From Hungatella hathewayi (lineage in GTDB: Bacteria; Bacillota; Clostridia; Lachnospirales; Lachnospiraceae), in contig CP102274.1 of NCBI GenBank assembly GCA_025149285.1, positions 1,813,501 through 1,877,500 on the forward strand: 64,000 nucleotides of DNA. The letters are read 5' to 3'. This document shows, piece by piece, positions 7,907 through 16,422 of this stretch (the stretch's first letter is position 1; every line of letters begins with the position of its first letter). The notes under the pieces are model-generated. The model made no database searches and was not told the origin of the DNA. It was given only the letters and a program-made list of their open reading frames with translations. A program made the position numbers and the translations under genes.

Positions 7907-8058
7907 AAAACTTATATATGCTCATAATTGGTTGAGCGTTTCTACCAACTACCGTAATAGTTGTCTATAAGTTTTTGCATGACTGTCAGCACGATCAGTA
8001 AAGACTGCATAAGACACCAGTCATGTGAAAATTATAGGGGTGACGGTGGTTTTTTTTT
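7907..8058 (+). promoter_or_regulatory. Guanine-class purine riboswitch with terminator/antiterminator platform
   Basis: The aptamer has a perfect 10-bp P1 (7907-7916 with 7966-7975), P2 (7920-7924 with 7933-7937), the invariant J2/3 GTTTCTAC (7938-7945), and P3 (7946-7951 with 7958-7963) closed by CCGTAA. The specificity base equivalent to C74 is C7965, which points to guanine or a related oxopurine rather than adenine. Departures from consensus are a 5-bp P2, J1/2 TAT instead of TAA, and T instead of A next to C74. Downstream, 7970-7985 can pair over 16 contiguous positions (including wobbles) with 8018-8033. That pairing uses the 3' strand of P1 and the 5' strand of the terminator, so ligand binding should favour termination. 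Confidence 0.85.
8015..8058 (+). terminator. Riboswitch-controlled terminator
   Basis: CACC-(bulged A)-GTCA at 8015-8023 pairs with TGACGGTG at 8041-8048, followed by nine T residues from 8050. It is mutually exclusive with the 7970-7985/8018-8033 antiterminator. Confidence 0.75.
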
Positions 8059-8128
8059 GAAATGGAAGTCGTCCGGACGCGGTTTTTAGCTGTCTCTCCT
8101 ATAACAGGAATACGGAATAGGAGGGAAA

Positions 8129-9409
8129 ATGACCGGAGATAAGAATTTTGTACTGAAGGGAAACATCTGCTACAGTGAAGATGCGAAGAACTTAAAACTG
8201 GTGGAGACAGGATGGCTTGTCTGTAAGGAAGGGCTGTGTGCCGGAGTTTTCGAGACGCTGCCGGAGGAATATGCATCGTATCCGGTAACCGACTGCGGCG
8301 ATCAGATCATCACACCGGGGCTTGTGGATTTACATGTCCATGCACCGCAGTACGCGTTCCGCGGCCTGGGAATGGATTTAGAGCTTCTGGACTGGCTGAA
8401 TACCAACACGTTTCCGGAGGAATCCAAGTACCGGGATTTAGAGTACGCGAAGAGCGCCTATGGAATTTTTGCTGATGCCATGAAGAACAGCGCGACCACG
8501 AGAGCCTGTATATTCGCCACCATCCATAATCAGGCGACGGAGCTTCTCATGGATCTGATGGAGGAAACCGGATTAAAGACCATGATCGGCAAGGTCAACA
8601 TGGACCGGAACTCACCGGAGTATCTGTGTGAAGAGAGCGCGGAGCAGTCCGCAGCCGATACGGTGAAGTGGCTGGAGGACACGGCGGGAAAGTACGAGAA
8701 CGTCCGTCCGATTCTGACGCCGCGTTTTATACCGTCCTGTACGGATGACCTGATGAGAAAGTTAAAAGAGATTCAGAAGAAGTATGACCTTCCGGTTCAG
8801 TCTCATTTATCTGAGAATCAGGGTGAGATTGCATGGGTACAGGAACTCTGTCCGGAATCACGCTTCTACGGCGATGCCTACGATCAGTTTGGCCTGTTCG
8901 GAGGCGGTGTAAAGACAATTATGGCTCACTGCGTATCCTCGACAGAGGCGGAGATTGAGTTAATGAGGGAACGGGGCGTATACGTCGCCCACTGCCCGGA
9001 ATCCAATACAAATCTGTCATCCGGTGTAGCGCCGGTGAGAGAATATCTGGACCGGGGAGTTCACACGGGGCTGGGCTCTGACGTGGCCGGCGGCAGCAGG
9101 GAATCCATTTTCTATGCCATGGCCCATGCGATACAGGTGTCAAAGCTGAGATGGAGACTTCAGGATACCGGCTTAAAGCCGCTTACCGTGGAAGAGGCCT
9201 TCTATCTGGGAACCCTGGGCGGAGGCTCATTCTTTGGAAAGGTCGGAAGTTTCATGGAAGGCTACGAATTTGATGCGTTGATCCTTGATGACAGTGCAAT
9301 TCGCCATCCACAGCCGCTTACTTTAAAAGAGAGGCTGGAGCGTTTTATCTATCTGTCCGATGAGAGGCACATAAAAGGAAAGATCGTAGCGGGAAAACGG
9401 ATTTTTTGA
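8129..9409 (+). CDS. guaD: Guanine deaminase
   Basis: Converts guanine to xanthine plus ammonia. This 426-residue amidohydrolase has the guanine-deaminase signature PGLVDLHVHAPQYAFRG with zinc ligands His69 and His71, His226 in SHLSEN, His267 in MAHC, and Asp318 in GLGSDVAGG. The HVHAPQYA form distinguishes it from the SsnA-type amidohydrolase further on. AGGAGGG lies seven bases before the ATG. It follows a purine riboswitch of apparent OFF logic, which is unusual for a catabolic deaminase. The xanthine formed can enter the two xanthine dehydrogenases encoded in the window. Confidence 0.95.
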   Translation: MTGDKNFVLKGNICYSEDAKNLKLVETGWLVCKEGLCAGVFETLPEEYASYPVTDCGDQIITPGLVDLHVHAPQYAFRGLGMDLELLDWLNTNTFPEESKYRDLEYAKSAYGIFADAMKNSATTRACIFATIHNQATELLMDLMEETGLKTMIGKVNMDRNSPEYLCEESAEQSAADTVKWLEDTAGKYENVRPILTPRFIPSCTDDLMRKLKEIQKKYDLPVQSHLSENQGEIAWVQELCPESRFYGDAYDQFGLFGGGVKTIMAHCVSSTEAEIELMRERGVYVAHCPESNTNLSSGVAPVREYLDRGVHTGLGSDVAGGSRESIFYAMAHAIQVSKLRWRLQDTGLKPLTVEEAFYLGTLGGGSFFGKVGSFMEGYEFDALILDDSAIRHPQPLTLKERLERFIYLSDERHIKGKIVAGKRIF

Positions 9410-9555
9410 TATAATGAATAAAAATGGATTGAATTACAACTGAATATTGAAATTCAAATAGTTCCATATACGAAAGAAACCAATATATAATGAGCTGCGT
9501 GGGGCTGCTCTGTTATATAAACGAAAATCATTCAACTATCAAGGAGGTAGGAAGT

Positions 9556-10950
9556 ATGGAAACGAAGGGAAACGAGAACTTTTTAGAGAAAATGTTCCAT
9601 TTGTCAGCGAACCACACGGATGTCAAGACTGAAGTAGTAGCCGGTATCACCACTTTTATGACCATGGCTTACATACTCGCAGTCAACCCGAGCATTTTAA
9701 GTGCGGCAGGCATGGACAGCGGAGCCGTATTTACGGCAACAGCACTGGCGGCGCTGGTAGCGACACTGTTAATGGCAGTATTTGCAAACTATCCTTTTGT
9801 ACTTGCACCTGGTATGGGATTAAATGCATACTTCGCATACACGGTTGTTTTAAACATGGGCTACACCTGGGAGATGGCACTGGCGGCCGTATTCGTAGAA
9901 GGTCTCATCTTTATCCTTCTGTCTCTCACCAATGTGCGTGAAGCGATCTTCAATGCGATCCCGATGAACTTAAAACACGCGGTATCCGTTGGTATCGGTC
10001 TGTTTATCGCATTTATCGGTCTTCAGAACGCGAAAATCGTTGTGGACGGTGCAACACTTGTTTCTGTTTACTCCTTTAAGGGTGCTTTAAGTGATGGAAC
10101 CTTCAATTCCGTAGGAATTACTGTTTTATTAGCGATCATCGGTATTCTGATCACCGCGATTTTAGTTGTTAAGAATGTAAAGGGCAATATCTTATGGGGA
10201 ATCCTGGCAACCTGGATCCTCGGAATGATCTGCCAGGCGGTTGGCTTATATCAGCCGAACCCGGAACTCGGCATGTACAGTGTATTCCCGGATTTATCCT
10301 CCGGTTTTGGAATCAAGAGCATGGCTCCAACCTTCTTCAAGGTAGATTTCTCCAGGGTACTGTCGCTTGACTTTGTGGTCGTCATGTTTGCATTCCTGTT
10401 TGTAGATATGTTTGATACGTTAGGAACGCTGATTGGTGTTGCTTCCAAGGCCGACATGCTTGATAAAGACGGAAAGCTTCCGCGCATCAAGGGCGCTTTG
10501 ATGGCAGACGCCGTCGGTACATCGGTAGGTGCGTTATTCGGTACCTCCACAACCACTACCTTCGTAGAGAGCGCTTCCGGCGTTTCCGAAGGCGGCAGAA
10601 CAGGTTTAACGGCAGTGGTAGCAGCCATTTTATTTGGCTTATCCTTATTCCTGTCCCCGATTTTCTTAGCCATTCCGTCCTTCGCGACGGCTCCGGCTCT
10701 GGTAGTAGTAGGCTTCTTAATGCTTACGTCCATTACCAAGATCGACTTCAACGATTTTACCGAAGCGATTCCGTGCTACATCGCAATCATCGCAATGCCG
10801 TTTATGTACAGCATTTCTGAAGGTATTGCCATGGGCGTTATCTCCTATGTAGTAATCAACCTGGTGACAGGCCATGCAAAGGAGAAGAAGATCAGCACGC
10901 TGATGTATGTTCTGGCGGTACTGTTTGTACTAAAATATATATTGATTTAA
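9556..10950 (+). CDS. AzgA-type purine permease (guanine/hypoxanthine/adenine)
   Basis: This 464-residue integral membrane protein has the AzgA/PbuG pattern: TDVKTEVVAGITTFMTMAYI at the N-terminus, FVLAPGMGLNAYFAYTVV, DMFDTLGTLIGVA, and GTSTTTTFVESASGVSEGGR. About 12 to 14 membrane segments are expected. I chose ATG 9556 because AAGGAGG lies eight bases upstream; an in-frame ATG at 9490 would add 22 residues without such a site. Pairing with guaD suggests guanine or hypoxanthine uptake. The 146-base gap after guaD shows no terminator, so the two are probably co-transcribed under the riboswitch. Confidence 0.9.
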   Translation: METKGNENFLEKMFHLSANHTDVKTEVVAGITTFMTMAYILAVNPSILSAAGMDSGAVFTATALAALVATLLMAVFANYPFVLAPGMGLNAYFAYTVVLNMGYTWEMALAAVFVEGLIFILLSLTNVREAIFNAIPMNLKHAVSVGIGLFIAFIGLQNAKIVVDGATLVSVYSFKGALSDGTFNSVGITVLLAIIGILITAILVVKNVKGNILWGILATWILGMICQAVGLYQPNPELGMYSVFPDLSSGFGIKSMAPTFFKVDFSRVLSLDFVVVMFAFLFVDMFDTLGTLIGVASKADMLDKDGKLPRIKGALMADAVGTSVGALFGTSTTTTFVESASGVSEGGRTGLTAVVAAILFGLSLFLSPIFLAIPSFATAPALVVVGFLMLTSITKIDFNDFTEAIPCYIAIIAMPFMYSISEGIAMGVISYVVINLVTGHAKEKKISTLMYVLAVLFVLKYILI

Positions 10951-11021
10951 TAATATATAGAGCAACTAAAAATAGCAGCCTGAGCAAATCAGGAGAACCG
11001 GTCATGTAGACACTGTCAAAC

Positions 11022-11097
11022 GGCTGGCGGCGACATCACTTTGATGGACGAAATTGTCCTGAAAAAGTCTCGTCGCTGCCAGCCTTTCTTATTTTTT
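11022..11097 (+). terminator. Terminator between purine permease and xdhABC
   Basis: A 13-bp GC-rich stem (11022-11034 with 11072-11084, one wobble) contains a smaller inner hairpin and is followed by a T-rich tract to 11097. It lies 72 bases after the permease stop. Confidence 0.8.
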
Positions 11098-11161
11098 AAG
11101 AACAGGAAACAGCCGGAAGCCTGATTAGCAGGAGAATAAAAGAAACAGGAGGTAGGATACC

Positions 11162-13450
11162 ATGGGAGTTGGTAATAACATGGTCCGCGTTGACGCCATC
11201 GAGAAAGTGACCGGCGGCGCTAAATATACAGCGGATTTGGAACCCAAAGGACTTCTTGTGGCTAAGGTCGTAAGAAGCACAATTGCCAATGGTGTAGTAA
11301 AAAGCTTTGACTTGGAGGAGGCGCTGGCTGTACCGGGAGTCGTTAAGATCGTCACGTGTTTTGACGTTCCGGATATCCAGTTTCCGACGCCGGGCCATCC
11401 GTGGTCTGTGGAGACCGCACATCAGGATATTGCGGACAGAAAGCTGTTAAACACCAGAGTACGCGTCTACGGCGACGATATCGCGGCAGTCATTGCCGAG
11501 GATGAGATCGCGGCAAATCGCGCGGCGCGTCTGGTAAAGGCAGAGTATGAGGAGTACGAGCCCATGCTCACCGTCGAGGCAGCCATGGCCGAGGGCGCCA
11601 CGGTGCTCCATGAGGAGAAGCCGGGCAACATGATCGCACATTCCAGCTTTGTTGTAGGGGAAGGAACCTATAAGGAGGCGGTGGAAGGCGAGGACGTGGT
11701 GGAGATTGATCACGTCTATGAGACGCAGAGCGTTCAGCACTGCCATATCGAGACTCCGATTTCCTTTGCCTACATGGAAAAAGGCAGAATTGTGGTGACG
11801 ACATCGACGCAGATTCCTCATATCGTACGGCGTGTCATCAGCCAGGCGCTGGGAATCCCGGCCGGTGAAATCCGCGTGATCAAGCCTTATATCGGCGGCG
11901 GATTCGGCAACAAGCAGGACGTTCTGTACGAACCGTTAAATGCGTTCCTCTGCACCCAGGTGGGCGGAAGGGGCGTCCGTATGGAGATTTCCAGGGAAGA
12001 GACTCTGGCCTGCACGAGAGTGCGCCATGCCATTAAATGCCATGTGAAGGCGGCTGTCAAAAAGGACGGCACGCTGGTGGCGAGAAAATTTGAGGCGTAT
12101 TCCAACCAGGGCGGTTACGCGTCCCATGCTCATGCGATTGTGGCAAACACATCCAATGAGTTTAAGCAGATTTATCACGATGAGAAAACACTGGAGTCCG
12201 ACGCATATACCGTCTATACAAACATTACCACGGGCGGCGCCATGAGAGGATACGGAATTCCGCAGGCGGCATTTGCGGCGGAATGTATGGCGGATGACCT
12301 GGCCGCGGCCATTCATATGGACCCGCTGGAATTCAGAATGAAAAACTGTATGCCGGAGGGCTATGTAGATCCTCATACCCACGTTGCATGTAATACATAC
12401 GGCTTAAAGGAATGTATGGAAAAGGGCCGGAACTATATTCACTGGGATGAAAAACGGAAAGAGTATGAGAATCAGACCGGTCCTGTCAGAAAAGGAATTG
12501 GCATGGCGATCTTCTGTTATAAGACAGGCGTTTACCCGATCTCTCTGGAGACTGCTTCCTGCCGTATGATTCTGAACCAGGACGGCTCCATGCAGCTGCA
12601 GATGGGCGCTACGGAGATCGGCCAGGGCGCGGATACCGTATTTACCCAGATGGCGGCGGAGACAACCGGAATTACGGAGGACAGAGTTCACATCCTTTCC
12701 ACCCAGGATACGGATATCACACCGTTTGATACGGGCGCTTACGCGTCCCGGCAGACGTATGTCAGCGGTATGGCCGTGAAGAAGGCCGGACTCATTTTCA
12801 AGGACAAAATTCTGGATTATGCGGCATACATGCTGGATAAAGAGAAGGACTCCATGGATATCCGTAATAACGTGGTAGTCGATAAAGAAAGCGGAGAAAA
12901 GCTTCTCGATATGGCGGAGCTTGCGACGACGGCGTTCTACAGCCTCGACCGTTCCATCCACATCACGGCGGAGGCGACCAGCCACTGCAAGGACAATACC
13001 TTTGCAACAGGCGCCTGTTTTGCAGAGGTGGAAGTGGATATGCCGCTCGGCAAGGTGAAGGTGACTAACATTGTCAATGTTCACGACAGCGGCACGCTGA
13101 TTAATCCGAAGCTGGCTGAGGCACAGGTACACGGCGGCATGAGCATGGGACTCGGATACGCGCTCAGTGAAGAACTTCTCTTTGATAAGAACGGCAGGCC
13201 GTTAAATGACAACCTGCTGGACTACAAACTGCCTACCTCCATGGACACGCCGGATCTCCATGTACAATTTGTGGAACTGGACGATCCGACGGGTCCATTT
13301 GGAAATAAAGCGTTAGGGGAGCCGCCGGCCATTCCGGTCGCACCGGCCATCCGGAACGCAGTGTTAAATGCAACTGGTGTAGCGGTAGATTCCCTGCCTC
13401 TTGACCCGCAGAAGCTTGTGGCTCATTTTAAGGCAGCGGAACTGATATAG
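11162..13450 (+). CDS. xdhA: Xanthine dehydrogenase, molybdopterin-binding subunit (XdhA type)
   Basis: Large catalytic subunit of a three-subunit xanthine dehydrogenase, 762 residues as in E. coli XdhA. It has KVTGGAKYTADL at the N-terminus (the a/b hammerhead domain), then cofactor-binding motifs IGGGFGNKQDV, GGAMRGYGIPQAAFA (substrate Arg region), ATEIGQGADTVFTQMAAE, and the base-catalyst glutamate in KALGEPPAIP near the C-terminus. It hydroxylates hypoxanthine or xanthine with electrons passing to XdhC and XdhB. AGGAGG precedes ATG 11162. It starts just after a strong terminator, so a separate promoter or partial readthrough is needed; I see no clear promoter in the 64 bases between. Confidence 0.93.
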   Translation: MGVGNNMVRVDAIEKVTGGAKYTADLEPKGLLVAKVVRSTIANGVVKSFDLEEALAVPGVVKIVTCFDVPDIQFPTPGHPWSVETAHQDIADRKLLNTRVRVYGDDIAAVIAEDEIAANRAARLVKAEYEEYEPMLTVEAAMAEGATVLHEEKPGNMIAHSSFVVGEGTYKEAVEGEDVVEIDHVYETQSVQHCHIETPISFAYMEKGRIVVTTSTQIPHIVRRVISQALGIPAGEIRVIKPYIGGGFGNKQDVLYEPLNAFLCTQVGGRGVRMEISREETLACTRVRHAIKCHVKAAVKKDGTLVARKFEAYSNQGGYASHAHAIVANTSNEFKQIYHDEKTLESDAYTVYTNITTGGAMRGYGIPQAAFAAECMADDLAAAIHMDPLEFRMKNCMPEGYVDPHTHVACNTYGLKECMEKGRNYIHWDEKRKEYENQTGPVRKGIGMAIFCYKTGVYPISLETASCRMILNQDGSMQLQMGATEIGQGADTVFTQMAAETTGITEDRVHILSTQDTDITPFDTGAYASRQTYVSGMAVKKAGLIFKDKILDYAAYMLDKEKDSMDIRNNVVVDKESGEKLLDMAELATTAFYSLDRSIHITAEATSHCKDNTFATGACFAEVEVDMPLGKVKVTNIVNVHDSGTLINPKLAEAQVHGGMSMGLGYALSEELLFDKNGRPLNDNLLDYKLPTSMDTPDLHVQFVELDDPTGPFGNKALGEPPAIPVAPAIRNAVLNATGVAVDSLPLDPQKLVAHFKAAELI

Positions 13451-13468
13451 AAGGGACGGTGATAATCC

Positions 13469-14356
13469 ATGTATGATATTGAAAAATTATACCAGGCAAA
13501 AGATATAGGGGATGCGATCCGTGCCTTGAAGGAAGACCCGGAGGCCGTCGTCATTTCCGGCGGCAGCGACGTGCTCATTAAGATCAGGGAGGGCAGGCTT
13601 GCTGGATGTTCCCTGGTCAGCATTCACGGAATCAAAGAGCTGGAAGGCGTGAGAATGGAAGAGGACGGCACCATCGTTATCGGTCCGGCGACTACATTTT
13701 CCCACGTGACCAATAACAGGATCATTCAGAAGTATATCCCGATTTTAGGGGACGCCGTGGATCAGGCAGGCGGACCGCAGCTGCGCAACATCGGTACGGT
13801 GGGCGGCAATGTCTGCAACGGTGTGACCAGTGCGGACAGCGCATCATCACTCTGCTGCCTCGACGCCATTCTGGTGGTGGAAGGACCGGAGGGAGTGCGG
13901 GAGATACCGATCCGCGAGTGGTATACCGGTCCGGGAAAGACGGTTCGGAAGCATGATGAGATCCTGACGGCGATTAAGATTAAAAAAGAATCGTATGAAG
14001 GATTTGGCGGCCATTACATCAAGTACGGCAAGAGAAACGCCATGGAGATCGCTACCATGGGCTGTGCGGTCACGGTAAAACTGACCGGAGATAAGAAACA
14101 CATCGAAGAAATACACATCGGCTACGGTGTCGCCGCTCCGACCCCCATCCGCTGTTTTAAGGCAGAGGAAAAGGTAAAAGGCATGGAAATCGGAAACGAG
14201 CTGTTTGAGACACTGGGCAAGAGCGTTCTGGAGGAAGTAAATCCGCGTACCAGCTGGAGAGCTTCCAAGGAATTCCGTTTACAGCTCATCGAAGAGATGG
14301 CAAAACGTGCCCTGAAACAGGCGATTATAAATGCAGGGGGTGAGTGCAATGCTTAA
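13469..14356 (+). CDS. xdhB: Xanthine dehydrogenase, FAD-binding subunit (XdhB type)
   Basis: 295 residues, the usual size of the medium subunit. FAD-binding motifs are VISGGSDVLIKIREG near residue 30 and RNIGTVGGNVCNGVTSADS around 110-128; the C-terminal CO-dehydrogenase flavoprotein domain starts about 180. It takes electrons from the 2Fe-2S subunit and reduces NAD+ or another carrier. It lies 18 bases after xdhA and overlaps the xdhC start by eight bases, so the three subunits are translated together. Confidence 0.93.
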   Translation: MYDIEKLYQAKDIGDAIRALKEDPEAVVISGGSDVLIKIREGRLAGCSLVSIHGIKELEGVRMEEDGTIVIGPATTFSHVTNNRIIQKYIPILGDAVDQAGGPQLRNIGTVGGNVCNGVTSADSASSLCCLDAILVVEGPEGVREIPIREWYTGPGKTVRKHDEILTAIKIKKESYEGFGGHYIKYGKRNAMEIATMGCAVTVKLTGDKKHIEEIHIGYGVAAPTPIRCFKAEEKVKGMEIGNELFETLGKSVLEEVNPRTSWRASKEFRLQLIEEMAKRALKQAIINAGGECNA

Positions 14357-14840
14357 GATTGTTCATATGATTGTCAACGATAAAGAGGTTGAGGTGGCAG
14401 TAGACGACAGGGAATCCTTACTGGAGACGCTGAGAAACCGTCTGGGCCTTACCAGCGTGAAAAAAGGCTGTGAGGTTGGAGAGTGCGGCGCCTGTACTGT
14501 CCTGGTGGACGGCGAGGCCATCGACAGCTGTATCTACTTAACCATGTGGGCGGAAGGCCGCCGGATCATGACGGTAGAGGGCTTAAAAGGTCCTAACGGC
14601 GAACTGAGTCCGATTCAAAAGGCATTTGTGGAGGAAGCGGCTGTTCAGTGCGGCTTCTGTACACCGGGCCTGATTATGACCGCAGTGGAGATCGTGGGAA
14701 CCGGCAAACGGTACAACCGCGAGGAACTGAGGAAGATGATATCCGGTCATCTCTGCCGGTGCACGGGATATGAGAATATCTTAAACGCCATGGAGAGAAT
14801 CGTGGAAGAGACCTATAAGGTCGTTGGAAAAGAGGATTAA
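14349..14840 (+). CDS. xdhC: Xanthine dehydrogenase, 2Fe-2S subunit (XdhC type)
   Basis: 163 residues with two iron-sulfur modules: a plant-ferredoxin-like cluster CEVGECGACTVLVDG (Cys41, 46, 49 and 61) and the helical cluster from CGFCTPG and CRCTG. It bridges electron flow between the molybdenum and FAD subunits. I prefer ATG 14349 (GGGGGTGAG upstream) over the in-frame ATG at 14331. A bidirectional terminator follows. Confidence 0.93.
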   Translation: MLKIVHMIVNDKEVEVAVDDRESLLETLRNRLGLTSVKKGCEVGECGACTVLVDGEAIDSCIYLTMWAEGRRIMTVEGLKGPNGELSPIQKAFVEEAAVQCGFCTPGLIMTAVEIVGTGKRYNREELRKMISGHLCRCTGYENILNAMERIVEETYKVVGKED

Positions 14841-14885
14841 AGGGAGAAGCGGAAAACTTTTGGTTAAACGTGTTTCATAGAGAGC

Positions 14886-14935
14886 AAAAAGCCGGAGCCG
14901 GGACATTTGGGAGAGTGTCCCGGCTCCGGCTTTTT
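14886..14935. terminator. Bidirectional terminator between xdhC and the convergent minus-strand gene
   Basis: A perfect 20-bp stem (14886-14905 with 14916-14935) with A5 on one side and T5 on the other works in either orientation. Confidence 0.9.
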
Positions 14936-14939
14936 GGCG

Positions 14940-16328
14940 TCACAGCTGCCGCATCAATTCCCCTACAGGAAGCGATTCACGGCGAACCCCGAGGGAGAGG
15001 ACCGCTGAAAGAAGTTCATAGACAGCGTCGATATCTGATTTTCCAAGCTCGGCCTTCTGGTATTTGAAATAGAAGTCAAGCCCCTGATCGCGTGAGGTCT
15101 GCATGACGGTTAAGTAGAACTTCTGGATATCCGCCCTGTTTGAGAACCATTCGGTTCTCAGCGGGATGTGATTCAGCCACGGGTTGGAGGAGGAGAGGGG
15201 AAGCGGCTGATAAGTCAGTGCGGCTCCCTCGTAGGTGGTGAGCGGCGGCATGGGAAAGGTATCGGCAAAGAGCCTGTTTACCATTTCCGGATCCATATTG
15301 CTGTGGCGGTAAATGCTGTTTTGACAGGAGGTGATCTGCCGGATTCCGCTTAGAAAAGGCGTGTCGGGGGAGATCACGGTGCGGCAGGGGTAACAGTGAA
15401 TCCGGCAGCCCCCGCAGGTGCGGCTCTGCCTTGAAGTGCGGCGTGATATGTAGTTGCGGATGGTGACATCCCTTTCCTCCCCATTAGTGAAGGACAGAGC
15501 GGTGCGCATGGACATGAGAAACAGATTCGTCATGGACACCGAATGTTCCCGGCAAAAGGACTGCAGGCGGGCTGTTTCCTTTTTGGACAGGGTAAAACGC
15601 GCCATATCGCCCTCCATAGGCTGTATGACCCGGTCAGCCGCCCGCAGGCCAGGCATGCCGTGGCGGAGACGGCTCTGCTCCAGTGTCCGGGAACCGCCAA
15701 AATCGGTATAGACGGGCTCTCCCGCCGTCAGCAGCTGCTTCCAGAAGGCGAGATCCTTCTCCTGTCTCAGGGAATCCTGTTCCCGTTTTAAATCGGACTG
15801 CAGGACTTCTTCATAACGCGCGGGCATGGCCGGGACAGGGGCTCCGTAAAGATAGTGGCAGTACAGCCGGAAGGTATCGTTCATCATGGAAATCAGCCCT
15901 GCGGAATCCATGATGCGGTGGTCGATGCAGAGATAGACACCGTTAAAGCCGCCGGGAAGGGATACCATGACATAGCGGTGGAGAGGGGCGTCTGCCTTCT
16001 CGAAGCCAATGGTGCTCCAGGAGGTCATCAGGTCTTTGATCTCCGCTTTGGTTTTATCCTTCAGATTCCGGTAGGTGATATCGGGAGTGTGTTCAGGAAC
16101 GATGTACTGGCGGATTCCGCCTTCCCTGTCAGGGGAGGTAAGCTGAACCCGCAGACAGTCGAGACGTTCGGTCTCTTCCGTCAGACATGCCTTTAACAGA
16201 GAAAAATCCACCGGCATGCGTATGGAAACACACACGCCGATGGTAAGGACCTGAGTCGTGCCGAATTCTTCGCAAGCGTTCTGAAGCATACGCTGGGAAG
16301 CCGTAAGGGGATAGAGATGGTATGCCAT
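14940..16328 (-). CDS. Condensation-domain-like acyltransferase, stand-alone
   Basis: This 462-residue protein begins YPLTASQRMLQNACEEFGT, like the first motif of non-ribosomal peptide condensation domains. It carries a degenerate catalytic motif, LCIDHRIMDSAG (His137, Asp141; the usual HHxxxDG has Asp for the first His and Ser for Gly). A second half contains FTLSKKETARLQSFCREHSVSMTNLFL and a cysteine cluster CGGCRIHCYPC around residue 305. It may be an acyltransferase of the alcohol-acyltransferase/wax-synthase fold. The substrate is unknown and no peptide synthetase genes are nearby. It follows the lacI-type gene by 94 bases on the same strand and may share its transcript. Confidence 0.7.
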   Translation of the reverse strand: MAYHLYPLTASQRMLQNACEEFGTTQVLTIGVCVSIRMPVDFSLLKACLTEETERLDCLRVQLTSPDREGGIRQYIVPEHTPDITYRNLKDKTKAEIKDLMTSWSTIGFEKADAPLHRYVMVSLPGGFNGVYLCIDHRIMDSAGLISMMNDTFRLYCHYLYGAPVPAMPARYEEVLQSDLKREQDSLRQEKDLAFWKQLLTAGEPVYTDFGGSRTLEQSRLRHGMPGLRAADRVIQPMEGDMARFTLSKKETARLQSFCREHSVSMTNLFLMSMRTALSFTNGEERDVTIRNYISRRTSRQSRTCGGCRIHCYPCRTVISPDTPFLSGIRQITSCQNSIYRHSNMDPEMVNRLFADTFPMPPLTTYEGAALTYQPLPLSSSNPWLNHIPLRTEWFSNRADIQKFYLTVMQTSRDQGLDFYFKYQKAELGKSDIDAVYELLSAVLSLGVRRESLPVGELMRQL

Positions 16329-16422
16329 GGAGTCACACAGCCTTTCTTATGATGCATAGGTGTTACAGTATATGTGCAATGGGGAAGGCAAATACCATCT
16401 TTGTTCGGCAGTCCTTTCTCTA

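Noticed and set aside
9410..9555. Possible second purine aptamer before the AzgA-type permease
   Set aside because: The gap lacks the TTTCTACC junction and the three-helix arrangement.
12404..13132. Minus-strand open frame of 242 codons inside xdhA
   Set aside because: Shadow of a strongly conserved coding region; translated product is rich in His/Arg/Leu without motifs.
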